Shown one piece after another: positions 30,889 through 39,989 of a DNA stretch of 64,000 nucleotides (its first letter is position 1; each line of letters opens with the position of its first letter). The stretch comes from Sabellastarte sp. h YS-2021 (Eukaryota > Annelida > Polychaeta > Sabellida > Sabellidae), in assembly GCA_964017235.1 (NCBI GenBank), contig OZ024929.1, forward strand, positions 62,839,603-62,903,602, given 5' to 3'. The notes under the pieces are model-generated. The model was not told where the DNA came from, made no database searches, and saw only the letters and a program-made list of their open reading frames with translations. A program made the translations under genes and the position numbers.

Positions 30889-32832
30889 ATGGCATCTCCA
30901 GGACAAAGGAAAGGTGCCTGCGGGCATATTATGGCGTCTTTTGACCGCCATTCACGTTGTGCTAGATGCAGGGACAAAAGTTTAGGGGAGGACCCTTGTG
31001 TGTTGAAACTACCCTGTGAGTATTGCGAAGTTCTAACCCCAGAACAGGTTATCCAGTTGGCTACACCAACTTATAAACTACGTAAGGAAAAATCAAAGGG
31101 AAAAGACACTCTCATTGATCCTTCTACTGTTACTGTGGTGGCGCAAGTTGAATCGCAGGATTCTGAACCTTCTGTTCCTCCCCTCAATACTTCTGTAGAC
31201 CTTACTCTTCCTCAACCTAACTTCCGTAAGGAACTTCAGGAAATGGATGAGAAATGGGCTGTACGCATGGCTCGTTTAGAAGCACTTTTAACCATTGGAC
31301 CACGTCCTTCTTCTCAGCCATCTTTCTCACCGGTGAAGGCACCGGTCGCTCACAAACCTCCAGCCGGAGTATTGTCTTCTAACCCTTTCCTACCACCATC
31401 TGTTCCTTCCGGCCAGGCCGGTTCGGCCTTTGGTCCGGATAGAACGCATACTGTAACGGCTACTACTTCTTCACCTGTGGACATGGTATCTCCACTGGAG
31501 AATTTGTATCAGGACCCGGAACCGGTTTTTGCCGAACCTGCTTCTTCCGGCCCGGTGTCCTCATTTGAACAGTGTACTGAAACTCTTCCGGTATCTACCC
31601 GGGAATTTACCCAACCGGAACCAGCAGAAGAAGGGGAATTGTCAGAACTGGAAGATCATCCGGACGTTGTTGACACTGAGACGGACCGGGCGATAAGTGA
31701 AGATCAAAACTATCGTGAAACTGTAAGAGGAGTCAGAGCTTTCATGGGTTGGTCTCACATCCCAGATCTGGAATACTCGCCTGCTACTCGTGCTGATAAT
31801 CCCTGGGTTGGACACAGATCTCAGCCGGTAGGAAAAGTCTCTGTCCTTCTTCCACCAGAAGACTGGTTGTGCAAGAAATTAGAGAACCTTAATCTTGTAC
31901 TCATAGAGGGATACCCGTCCAAATCTTCAGAGCCTGGAGGGTTGCATATGGACCAATATCTCCGCCCCCCCAAATCTCAAAGTAGATGGTATGGGATTCA
32001 CCCGGCCGAACCTAAAGACTTTACCAGACCGGGAAAGTATGTTACTACATGGCCCAATGATGCCGCAAAGCTGAACAATGCCTTTACAAGAATTTCCAAA
32101 TCTTCTTCTAGTTCAGCTCAACCTCCTTCACGCCCCATTGCCCAGGATACCCTCAGGAAGTGGGAGAAGGCGGCTAAGGAAACGAGTTATATATGCAACC
32201 AGTCCGCTGGATTCAACCGTTGCATTACCAAAATACAGGACAGTGTCCAAGAGCAACTTAAGATTTTACAAACAGAATTAGGAAAGGGTAAATCTTCTAG
32301 CAAGGCTCAGTCAGCATTGGACGAGTTGCATTACCTAACCTCATTCAATCAAAATGTGAGTTTTGCGGTAGGAAAATCTCTTCAACATCTCTCGGACTTC
32401 ACCTTTGTCCAGATGGCCAATTTGACCTTAGTCCGCAGAGACTCATATTTGGAACATTTAAAAACAGGAGTGAAACCAGACACGTTTTCCGCCTTGAGAA
32501 ATTGCCCTCTGAACACTCATGCTTTGTTTCCAGATGCGGTCATCCGCAAAGCGGAAGATGAGATTCAACAATTTGAAACCATAAAGCGTACCAACCAGCC
32601 CGGTCCGGGCCGCGGTGGGTTCGCCGGTAACCATAAAAAGCAGAACAGATTCCAACCCTACCCCACTAACTGGAAGCAAGGACAGGAATCTACTCAGACC
32701 GGTGCTTCCGCAGGGAAAGACATACCCGCATGGAAGTCCTTTGGGGGACGTGGCAGGTCTAGAGGCAGAGGAAGGGGAGGTCAGCCCGGTCGCGGCACCC
32801 GCCCTCCTAAGGATCAAGGGCAGTATAAATGA
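30889..32832 (+). CDS. DIRS copy B ORF1, Gag-like protein
   Basis: About 647 aa from ATG 30889 (MASPGQRKGACGH) to TGA. The N-terminal Cys/His motif CGHIMASFDRHSRCARCRD with a following GEDPC block is shared with copies C, D and E and may bind zinc. A long acidic and proline/serine-rich linker (about residues 60-290) follows. A conserved alpha-helical core (about 300-560) includes WYGIHPAEPKDFTRPG, LRKWEKAAKETSYICNQSAG and SFAVGKSLQHLSDFT. The C terminus is RG-rich (GRGRSRGRGRGGQPGRG), a typical RNA-binding tail. In DIRS elements ORF1 is presumed to form the RNP. Six bases separate it from the next ATG at 32839. No disruption seen. Confidence 0.88.
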   Translation: MASPGQRKGACGHIMASFDRHSRCARCRDKSLGEDPCVLKLPCEYCEVLTPEQVIQLATPTYKLRKEKSKGKDTLIDPSTVTVVAQVESQDSEPSVPPLNTSVDLTLPQPNFRKELQEMDEKWAVRMARLEALLTIGPRPSSQPSFSPVKAPVAHKPPAGVLSSNPFLPPSVPSGQAGSAFGPDRTHTVTATTSSPVDMVSPLENLYQDPEPVFAEPASSGPVSSFEQCTETLPVSTREFTQPEPAEEGELSELEDHPDVVDTETDRAISEDQNYRETVRGVRAFMGWSHIPDLEYSPATRADNPWVGHRSQPVGKVSVLLPPEDWLCKKLENLNLVLIEGYPSKSSEPGGLHMDQYLRPPKSQSRWYGIHPAEPKDFTRPGKYVTTWPNDAAKLNNAFTRISKSSSSSAQPPSRPIAQDTLRKWEKAAKETSYICNQSAGFNRCITKIQDSVQEQLKILQTELGKGKSSSKAQSALDELHYLTSFNQNVSFAVGKSLQHLSDFTFVQMANLTLVRRDSYLEHLKTGVKPDTFSALRNCPLNTHALFPDAVIRKAEDEIQQFETIKRTNQPGPGRGGFAGNHKKQNRFQPYPTNWKQGQESTQTGASAGKDIPAWKSFGGRGRSRGRGRGGQPGRGTRPPKDQGQYK

Positions 32833-32838
32833 CAATTA

Positions 32839-35157
32839 TTGTGTTCAAAACCCGGTGCCGGTGGCCCGGTCAAAGATAAATGTCATAAATGTAAGAGAAC
32901 AAAACTTTTCTGTGTCTGTTCAACAACCTGTGTTTTGTCCTGTTGCCAGTCCTGTACTTTTTGTTGTAAAAAGAGGGCAGTCACAAAAGAAAGACACAAG
33001 TCCCTCATCAAGAGTGAGGCAAGAAATAAAATTTGTCAAAGATGCTTTTTCTGTAGATCATTGCGTTTTTGCCCCCATTGCTCAAAATGTCCTCAATGTT
33101 GTCAATGCTCATCTGATAGGGGGACGTCTCCAAAAATTTTGGCAGAAGTGGTCCCTCCTAGGTTCAAACCCGAGAGTAGTGTCCATTTTGAAGGACGGCT
33201 ACATTCTCCCGTTCAAAGTCAGACCCCCACTAGTAAGGGACCCCCTAATAGTCAGTGGTTATGCAAACCCCCTCAGGAACCTCTACCTGAAGGAGGCTTT
33301 GCAAGCCTTACTACAAAAGGAGGCAGTAGAGATGGTAAGGGTTCGGACATCTCTAGCCTTCTTCAACCGACTGTTCATAGTCCCAAAACCAAACCAAAGG
33401 TGGCGACCAGTCTTGGACCTCAGTGCTCTAAACAAATTTTTGAGCGTAAAAACATTCAAGATGGAAACCCCGGAAACAATTCGGATCTCACTGCAACAAG
33501 GAGAATGGGTGACATCGCTGGATTTCAGCGACGCCTATTTCCACATTCCAGTCCATGTGAAGTCCAGGAAATATCTCAGGTTCCATTTCCAAGGTCAGTC
33601 CTATCAATTCCGGGCTCTTCCCTTTGGCCTCTCCACAGCTCCCATGGAGTTCACTTGTGTGGTCAAAGAGGTGAAGCTAATGGCTCAATCCCGGGGTATA
33701 AGGATCCACCAGTACCTAGACGACTGGTTGATTCGAGCCCCTACCAGAGAATCTTGCCACCAGGGAACCCAGTCCCTCCTAGCCCTTTGCCAGGAGTTGG
33801 GCTGGGTGGTAAACATGCAAAAATCAGAACTGGAACCCCAACAAGTCTTCGAATTTGTAGGCTACCAGTACGATCTACTCAACGGATTGGTCAGACCTAC
33901 TCAAAACCGTTGGGAAGCCCTTCAACAAAAAAAATAACAGGGTTATTACAGAGCAGATCCTGCCGAGTGAGAACCTTCATGTCTCTTATAGGTCTACTCA
34001 CTGCGACAGAGAAACAGGTGCCCCTAGGCAGACTGCACATGAGACCTATTCAGTGGCACCTCAAGAAACACTGGAGAGTCCCGGAATCTCTGGAAAAGGA
34101 GATTCCAATTCCGAGGTCTCTCCATCAGCACCTGCAGTGGTGGACCCAAGAGGAAAATGTCCTAAAGGGTCAACCCTTACACCCCCTACGACACGCAGTA
34201 CAAATCTTTACAGACGCCTCAAAAGAAGGCTGGGGTGCTCACTTAGGCGACTTCACAGCAAGCGGTACTTGGTCAGTGCCCGAAAGCAAGTTGCACATAA
34301 ACTTCTTAGAGCTAAAAGCCGTGTTGTTAGCACTAAAAAGATTCCAACAATTAGTGCAAGGAAAGGTCGTCCTGATTGCCACAGACAACACTACAGTTGT
34401 GGCATACATCAACAAGGAGGGAGGTATGAGGTCAGGTTCACTCTGTGCCCTTCTTTGGCGGCTCCTATGTTGGTGCAATCTCAGACAAATAGTACTGAAG
34501 GCCAGACACATTCCGGGCCGTCTGAATGTAATTGCAGACAAGTTGTCTCGCCAGGGACAGGTCATTCAGACGGAGTGGTCCCTCCATCAGGAGATCTTCG
34601 ACATCCTTTGTCGAACTTGGCATTGTCCCCAAGTGGACATGTTTGCAACAAGGTACAACTGCAAGCTAGTCCAATTTGTGTCCCCAATTCCAGACCCAAA
34701 GGCCTGTTCAGTGGACGCTCTGACAATGTCCTGGGAAGGCCTGGACATGTACCTTTTCCCTCCAGTGTCTCTGATGGGGAAGGTGGTCAGCAAGCTGTCA
34801 GATCACTGGTATCGCAGAGCAATTCTGATTGCTCCAGGATGGCCCAACATGCCTTGGTTTTGGGACCTAGTGGAGTTGTCAGCGATGGTTCCTCTTTGTC
34901 TCCCGCACCATCCAGATCTAGTGACCCAACCTTTCAACGGGGCACGTCACAGGGATCTGGCAAGCCTAAATCTCCATGCCTGGCTCCTAGAGCCCAGACA
35001 ATCAGGGAGCAAGGGTTCTCTAGCCCAGTGGCGTCAAGAATTGAGGCGCCTCAAAGACGTTCAACCAGAGCAGTCTACGAAGCGAAGTGGGCCCTTTTTG
35101 TTAGATGGTGCGAAACAAGTCAGGTGGACTTCAGGAATCCATCTATCAAACAAATAG
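32839..35157 (+). CDS. DIRS copy B Cys-rich/RT/RNase H/methyltransferase-like polyprotein with two frame changes
   Basis: The frame from ATG 32839 begins with an unusual Cys-rich domain (about 20 Cys in 95 residues: KCHKC, SCCQSC, CQRCFFC, CPQCCQC). At the G5 run 33119-33123 the RT homology moves to the +1 frame: GGRLQKFWQKW, LAFFNRLFIVPKPNQRWRP, motif A SLDFSDAYFHIPV, LPFGLSTAPMEF and motif C YLDDWL. At the A8 run 33927-33934 it returns to the first frame for RNase H (IFTDASKEGWGAHL, ELKAVLLAL, IATDNTTVVAYINKEGG, ARHIPGRLNVIADKLSR) and the region annotated as a methyltransferase-like domain in DIRS elements (VDMFATRYN, SVDALTMSW, YLFPP, APGWPNMPWFWDL). One G too many and one A too few would explain both shifts, so the gene is either nearly intact, mis-sequenced at homopolymers, or uses frameshifting. 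Confidence 0.85.
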   Translation: MCSKPGAGGPVKDKCHKCKRTKLFCVCSTTCVLSCCQSCTFCCKKRAVTKERHKSLIKSEARNKICQRCFFCRSLRFCPHCSKCPQCCQCSSDRGTSPKILAEVVPPRFKPESSVHFEGRLHSPVQSQTPTSKGPPNSQWLCKPPQEPLPEGGFASLTTKGGSRDGKGSDISSLLQPTVHSPKTKPKVATSLGPQCSKQIFERKNIQDGNPGNNSDLTATRRMGDIAGFQRRLFPHSSPCEVQEISQVPFPRSVLSIPGSSLWPLHSSHGVHLCGQRGEANGSIPGYKDPPVPRRLVDSSPYQRILPPGNPVPPSPLPGVGLGGKHAKIRTGTPTSLRICRLPVRSTQRIGQTYSKPLGSPSTKKITGLLQSRSCRVRTFMSLIGLLTATEKQVPLGRLHMRPIQWHLKKHWRVPESLEKEIPIPRSLHQHLQWWTQEENVLKGQPLHPLRHAVQIFTDASKEGWGAHLGDFTASGTWSVPESKLHINFLELKAVLLALKRFQQLVQGKVVLIATDNTTVVAYINKEGGMRSGSLCALLWRLLCWCNLRQIVLKARHIPGRLNVIADKLSRQGQVIQTEWSLHQEIFDILCRTWHCPQVDMFATRYNCKLVQFVSPIPDPKACSVDALTMSWEGLDMYLFPPVSLMGKVVSKLSDHWYRRAILIAPGWPNMPWFWDLVELSAMVPLCLPHHPDLVTQPFNGARHRDLASLNLHAWLLEPRQSGSKGSLAQWRQELRRLKDVQPEQSTKRSGPFLLDGAKQVRWTSGIHLSNK

Positions 35158-36050
35158 CAGATTTCCTCCTGCATCTTTTCCAGGAGAAGAATCTCCAGCC
35201 CAGCACTATTGATGGTTACAGGTCAGCCATTGCAGACAAACTGGGAAATACCTCGGTTAATGTCGGCAAGGATGAAAATTTGACTAGACTGTTAGACAGT
35301 TTTCACAGAGATAGACCCAAAGGGCGCCGGGGGGTTCCTGCTTGGAACCTCTCCCTGGTTTTACACCAGCTTACAAAAGCGCCTTTTGAACCACTCAGAA
35401 AGGCTTCTCTGAAGCACCTTACTTTCAAAACTGTTTTTCTCCTAGCCCTGGCTTCGGGAAAACGCAGGAGTGAGATTCACGCTTGGTTAAACAAAAATAT
35501 CAGACACCAAGCTGATTGGTCCAAAGTTTCCCTCTACCCTTCACCAAGCTTCTTGGCGAAAAATCACTTGGCAAAAGAGGGACCAGAGTGCGTGGCCCCT
35601 GTGGTCATCCCGGCCTTAGCCCCCACTCTGGATAAGTCTTTAAAGGAAGACAGATCCCTTTGCCCCGTTCGGGCTCTTCGCTACTACCTGGACAAAACGC
35701 AGGACCTAAGAACGGGAAAGGAGTTAGTTTTTGTTTCATTCAAACAAGGTTTTAACAAGGACATCTCTCCTGCCACTATCTCGTCCTGGATCAAACAAAC
35801 AGTAGTGTTGTGTTATGATCTCTCTGACCAAGATTCCTTGACCTTACATCAGGTTAAGGCCCATGATGTTAGGGCCTTTGCGGCCTCCAAAGCCTTTCAA
35901 GGTGGCATATCTCTGGACCAGATTCTAGCAGCATGCCACTGGAAGTCCCACAACACCTTTACACAGTTTTACCTTAAGGATGTTGCCTGGGCAGATAAGG
36001 AGCTTTTTCACTTGGGTCCTGTGGTGGCTGCTCAGCAGATCCACCACTAG
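34839..36050 (+). CDS. DIRS copy B tyrosine recombinase, intact
   Basis: Lies in the -1 frame relative to RNase H and overlaps its end. The frame is open from 34053 or earlier; ATG 34839 is the nearest start before the domain. N-terminal SAM-like core-binding part: SRIEAPQRRSTRAVYEAKWA, then FRNPSIKQIADFLLHLF and STIDGYRSAIAD. Catalytic domain: LALASGKRRSEIHAW (Arg I), AHDVRAFAAS (His-x-x-Arg II) and ACHWKSHNTFTQFYLKD (His/Trp and Tyr nucleophile). It ends GPVVAAQQIHH, TAG. In DIRS elements this enzyme inserts the circular DNA copy without target-site duplication. All catalytic residues are present. Confidence 0.93.
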   Translation: MAQHALVLGPSGVVSDGSSLSPAPSRSSDPTFQRGTSQGSGKPKSPCLAPRAQTIREQGFSSPVASRIEAPQRRSTRAVYEAKWALFVRWCETSQVDFRNPSIKQIADFLLHLFQEKNLQPSTIDGYRSAIADKLGNTSVNVGKDENLTRLLDSFHRDRPKGRRGVPAWNLSLVLHQLTKAPFEPLRKASLKHLTFKTVFLLALASGKRRSEIHAWLNKNIRHQADWSKVSLYPSPSFLAKNHLAKEGPECVAPVVIPALAPTLDKSLKEDRSLCPVRALRYYLDKTQDLRTGKELVFVSFKQGFNKDISPATISSWIKQTVVLCYDLSDQDSLTLHQVKAHDVRAFAASKAFQGGISLDQILAACHWKSHNTFTQFYLKDVAWADKELFHLGPVVAAQQIHH

Positions 36051-36260
36051 TCACCTAAGCTTCTTTGTATATAATTATATATAGTGTACATACTAGTAGT
36101 TTTAGGTGTAGGCTCACTTTTAGCCTAGACCTTGGCTTCTCAAAGTCTTTTACTTCAGAAGAATCCTCTGGGTATAGGACTTCCCCTACTCTTTCAGGTT
36201 ATCCGTGGGAATCATTGACTTGAACTCTTACTCTCTTCCTCCCCTCAGAGCAGTCAAAAA

Positions 36261-36272
36261 GGGGGGGGGGGG
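36261..36272 (+). repeat. G12 tract downstream of the recombinase (copy B)
   Basis: Twelve G after AGTCAAAAA, about 210 bp after the stop codon. It corresponds to the G20 and G12 tracts of copies A and C. Confidence 0.9.
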
Positions 36273-36400
36273 CAGGTGGGTCTAGTTACCCTCGAGACTA
36301 ACATGTCTCCTCAAAGGACTAGAACCTCACACCTAGGTATAATATAAGAGTTCTCTCCAATCCTCAGAAGGCTGCCCTCCTTCCACTGGGTAGTTATTCT

Positions 36401-36500
36401 AGCTATCGTCTGGTAGGTAAGATGTATTAACGCAATGAAATTGCAAATTTTAATTAGTAAATTAAATTTTTATTAGTTAATACCTTACCTACCAGACGGG
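36401..36500 (+). repeat. Internal complementary region of DIRS copy B
   Basis: 36401-36443 is the exact reverse complement of the left outer end 30582-30624. The following 36444-36500 is the reverse complement of the right outer end (about 36708-36764). The two are fused at GAAATTG|CAAATTTT, which reproduces the head-to-tail joint expected in the circular intermediate. Confidence 0.93.
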
Positions 36501-36550
36501 AAATTCCCACCCAGCCTTCCCCGCTTTCAGCCTTGCAATTCAACCTTAGG

Positions 36551-36764
36551 GACGAAAAAGATGCTATGACGTCACGTCCCTCTGGCGAGTGAGGCAGGAA
36601 CTAGGCCACCTGGCGAGTGGAGTGTAGTGTACCGGTCCTGCCGGGGGTGAAACCCAGGACGTCTTTTTCTTTCGTTTGGCGGGACCGGCTGGCGCCGGCA
36701 TAAAGCTATCGTCTGGTAGGTAAGGTATTAACTAATAAAAATTTAATTTACTAATTAAAATTTG
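36551..36764 (-). repeat. Right ITR of DIRS copy B
   Basis: Reverse complement of the left ITR over the GC-rich 150 bp, including TGACGTCA at 36567-36574, but with a different AT-rich outer end (ATTAACTAATAAAAATTTAA... TTTG). Confidence 0.92.
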
Positions 36765-38190
36765 CAATTTTCGCCACTTTTGGCGGCCATCTTGAATTTT
36801 TGCGAAAAACGAAAAAATCTTAATATCTCAGAAACCGTAAGAGATAGAGCGATTTGGACAGAATTTTTGACCCATAGGGTAGTAGGAAAGTATTCTATAA
36901 TTTTCGCCACTTTTGGCGGCCATCTTGAATTTTTGCGAAAAACAAAAAAATCTTAATATCTCAGAAACCGTAAGAGATAGAGCGATTTGGACAGAATTTT
37001 TGACTCACAGGGTAGTAGAAAAGTATTCTGTACAAAGTTTAAAAATTTCAATTTTCGCCACTTTTGGCGGCCATCTTGAAGATAAGAGATAGAGCGATTT
37101 CGACAGAATTTTTGACCCATAGGGTTGTAGTAGAGTATTCTATGTAAAATTGAAAAAATTCAATTTTCGCCACTTTTGGCGGCCATCTTGAATTTTTGCG
37201 GAAAAAACAAAAAATGTTAATATCTCAGAAACCGTAAGAGATAGAGCGATTTGGACAGAATTTTTGACCCGTAGGGTAGTAGGAAAGTATTCTATACAAA
37301 ACTGAAAAATTTCAATTTTCGCCACTTTTGGCGGCCATCTTGAATTTTTGCGAAAAACGAAAAAATCTTAATATCTCAGAAACCGTAAGAGATAGAGCGA
37401 TTTGGACAGAATTTTTGACTCACAGGGTAGTAGAAAAGTATTCTGTACAAAATTAAAACATTTCAATTTTCGCCACTTTTGGCGGCCATCTTGAATTTTT
37501 GCGAAAAACGAAAAAATCTTAATATCTCAGAAACCGTAAGAGATAGAGCGATTTGGACAGAATTTTTGACCCGTAGGGTAGTAGGAAAGTATTCTATACA
37601 AAATTGAAAAGTTTCAATTTTCGCCACTTTTGGCCGCCATCTTGAATTTTTGCGAAAAGCGAAAAAATCTTAATATCTCAGAAACCGTAAGAGATAGAGC
37701 GATTTGGACAGAATTTTTGACCCATAGGGTAGTAGCAAAGTATTCTGTACAAAATTGAAAAATTTCAATTTTCGCCACTTTTGGCGGCCATCTTGAATTT
37801 TTGCGGAAAAACAAAAATTGTTAATATCTCGGAAACCGTAAAAGATAGAGCTATTTCCACAGAAATTTTGACTTGCATGGTAGTGGTAGAGTATTCTATG
37901 TGCAATTGAAAAATTTCAATTTTCGCCACTTTTGCGGCCATCTTGAATTTTTGCGGAAAAACAAAAAATGTTAATATCTCGGAAACCGTAAGAGATAGAG
38001 CGATTTCGACAGAATTTTTGACCCACAGGGTATGGAGAGAGTATTCTATGTGAAATTGAAAAATTTCAATTTCGCCACTTTCGGTGGCCATCTTGGCCGT
38101 TTTGCGGAAAACTGAAAATGTTAATATCTCGGAAACCGCAAGAGATAGAGTGATTTTTACAGAATTTTTTACCCGTAGGGTGATAGTCAC
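36765..38190. repeat. 151-bp satellite, right of DIRS copy B
   Basis: About nine monomers of the family described at 30131, with two deletions (about 36900 and 37080). Later monomers are more diverged. The array passes into the next repeat unit at CACTTGGTTTCCAGAC, near 38190. Confidence 0.92.
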
Positions 38191-39733
38191 ACTTGGTTTC
38201 CAGACATTTTAGGCAACAGTTCTTATCCTATCTGTACCAAATTTGGCATGCAGGTTTATTGGGTTAATAGCTTGTATGGGATTGCTTTTGGTGATGATGG
38301 CTCTATAGCTAACTGAGTAATAGCTACTTTGCTACTTTTGAGTATCTCTTTGGTTTCCAGACATTTTAAGGAATGCTATTAAGCCTAGCTTTCTGAAATT
38401 TGGTATGGAGGTTCATTGGGTTAATAGCTTGTATGGGATTGCTTTTGGGGGGAATTGCTTCATAGATGAGTGAGTAATTAATTAAATAAATGAGTAATTG
38501 GCTATTTTGAGTACTGAAAAAGGCAAATGTGCTCATATCTCCTAAACCGTGCGAGATAGAGCGATTTCGTCGAAATTTTCGACCCACAGGGTATCTAGGG
38601 AATGTACTCTTTGCAATTTTCAAAAAATTTTCCCCTCCCCAAAAATGGCGGCCATTTTGAATTTTCGAATTTTTGCCAAAAATGGCAAAACACAAATTTG
38701 CTTCTATCTCCTTAACCGTGCGAGATAGAGCGATTTCGTCGAAATTTTCAACCCACAGGGTATCTAAGGAATGTACACTTTGCAATTTTCAAAAAATTTT
38801 CCCCTCCCCAAAAATGGCGGCCATTTTGAATTTTCGAATTTTTGCCAAAAATGGCAAAACACAAATTTCCTTCTATCTCCTTAACCGTGCGAGATAGAGC
38901 GATTTCGTCGAAATTTTCGACCCACAGGGTGTCTGACAAATGTACTCTTGGCAATTTTCAAAAAAATTTCCCCTCCCCAAAAATGGCGGCCATTTCGAAT
39001 TTTTGCCCAAAATGGCAAAACACGAATTTGCTTCTATCTCCTTAACCGTGCGAGATAGAGTGATTTCGTCGAAATTATCAAGCAACAGGGTATCTGAGCA
39101 ATGTACTCTTGGCAATTTTCAAAAAAATTTCCCCTCCCCAAAAATGGCGGCCATTTTGAATTTTCGAATTTTTCCAAAAAATGGCAAAACACTAAATTGC
39201 TTCTATCTCCTTAACCGTGTGAGATAGAGGGATTTTTCCGACATTTTCGACCTACAGGGTATTTGAGCAATGTACTCTTGCCAGTTTTCAAAAATTTTCC
39301 TCTTCCCACATATGGCGGCCATTTTGAATTTTCGAATTTTTGCCCAAAATGGCAAAACACAAAATTGCTTCTATCTCCTTAACCGTGCGAGATAGAGCGA
39401 TTTCGTCGAAATTTTCTACCCATAGGGTATCTAAGAAATGTACTCTTGGCAATTTTCAAAAAATTTTCCTCTTCCCAAAAATGGTGGCCATTTTGGATTT
39501 TCAAATTTTTGCCAAAAATAGAAAAACAGAAATTGGCTTCTATTTTCTTAACCGTGCAAGATAGAGTGATTTCGTCAAAATTTTCGACCCAACCAATGCA
39601 AAAAGGCATGAAGCTGAAATAATTTACATGTACACTAATAAATATTTAAGCATCATCGATATATTTTACAAATGAAACAGGGTCTTGTAAGACTACTGTA
39701 CAATTTTGGCAAAAAGTTCCTGGGATGGACATT
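38190..39733. repeat. Second copy of the 169-bp satellite unit, left end missing
   Basis: Parallels 14510-15846: TTTCCAGACATTTTAGGCAAC leader, 169-bp monomers from about 38535 (accgtg at 38546, 38715 and 38884), the AACCAATGC end and a degenerate right terminus TGGGATGGACAT. Both copies are followed by ACACATGATAATGTGTG and CTACTATCAACAGGGCGTCC. Here that tail is cut at CCTAT by the TTATCTCCCGCC element. Confidence 0.88.
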
Positions 39734-39989
39734 ACACATGATAATGTGTGTTCTTCTATGCTATCCTGTTTCTATTCATATGTCACAGCTACTATCAACA
39801 GGGCGTCCTATTTATCTCCCGCCGGGCTTTAGCCCGGGAGGGAGATTATGAAATGATGCCTGTGTGTGCGTGCGTGCGTGCGTTAGTTAGTCACGCAGAT
39901 TTCTCCAAAACTACTACAGCTACAGATTTTTTGTAAATTAATTGTCCCAATGAATTTTCACGCCCTCGAAAATTTTTTTGGTTTTATGG

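Larger units (their letters stand above)
30582..36764 (+). mobile_element. DIRS retrotransposon copy B, nearly intact
   Basis: 6.18 kb with complete DIRS architecture: left ITR, ORF1, RT/RNase H/MT ORF, overlapping tyrosine recombinase, internal complementary region and right ITR. The flanks rejoin to an uninterrupted satellite monomer (...AAAAAATTTCAATTT and TTTCGCCACTTTT), with only the shared CAATTT at the junction and no longer target duplication, as expected for recombinase-mediated insertion. The only visible defects are two one-base changes in homopolymers of the pol ORF. Confidence 0.95.

Noticed and set aside
30582-36764. LTR retrotransposon or retrovirus-like element
   Set aside because: No direct LTRs, protease or DDE integrase. 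Inverted ends, an internal complementary region and a tyrosine recombinase identify DIRS.
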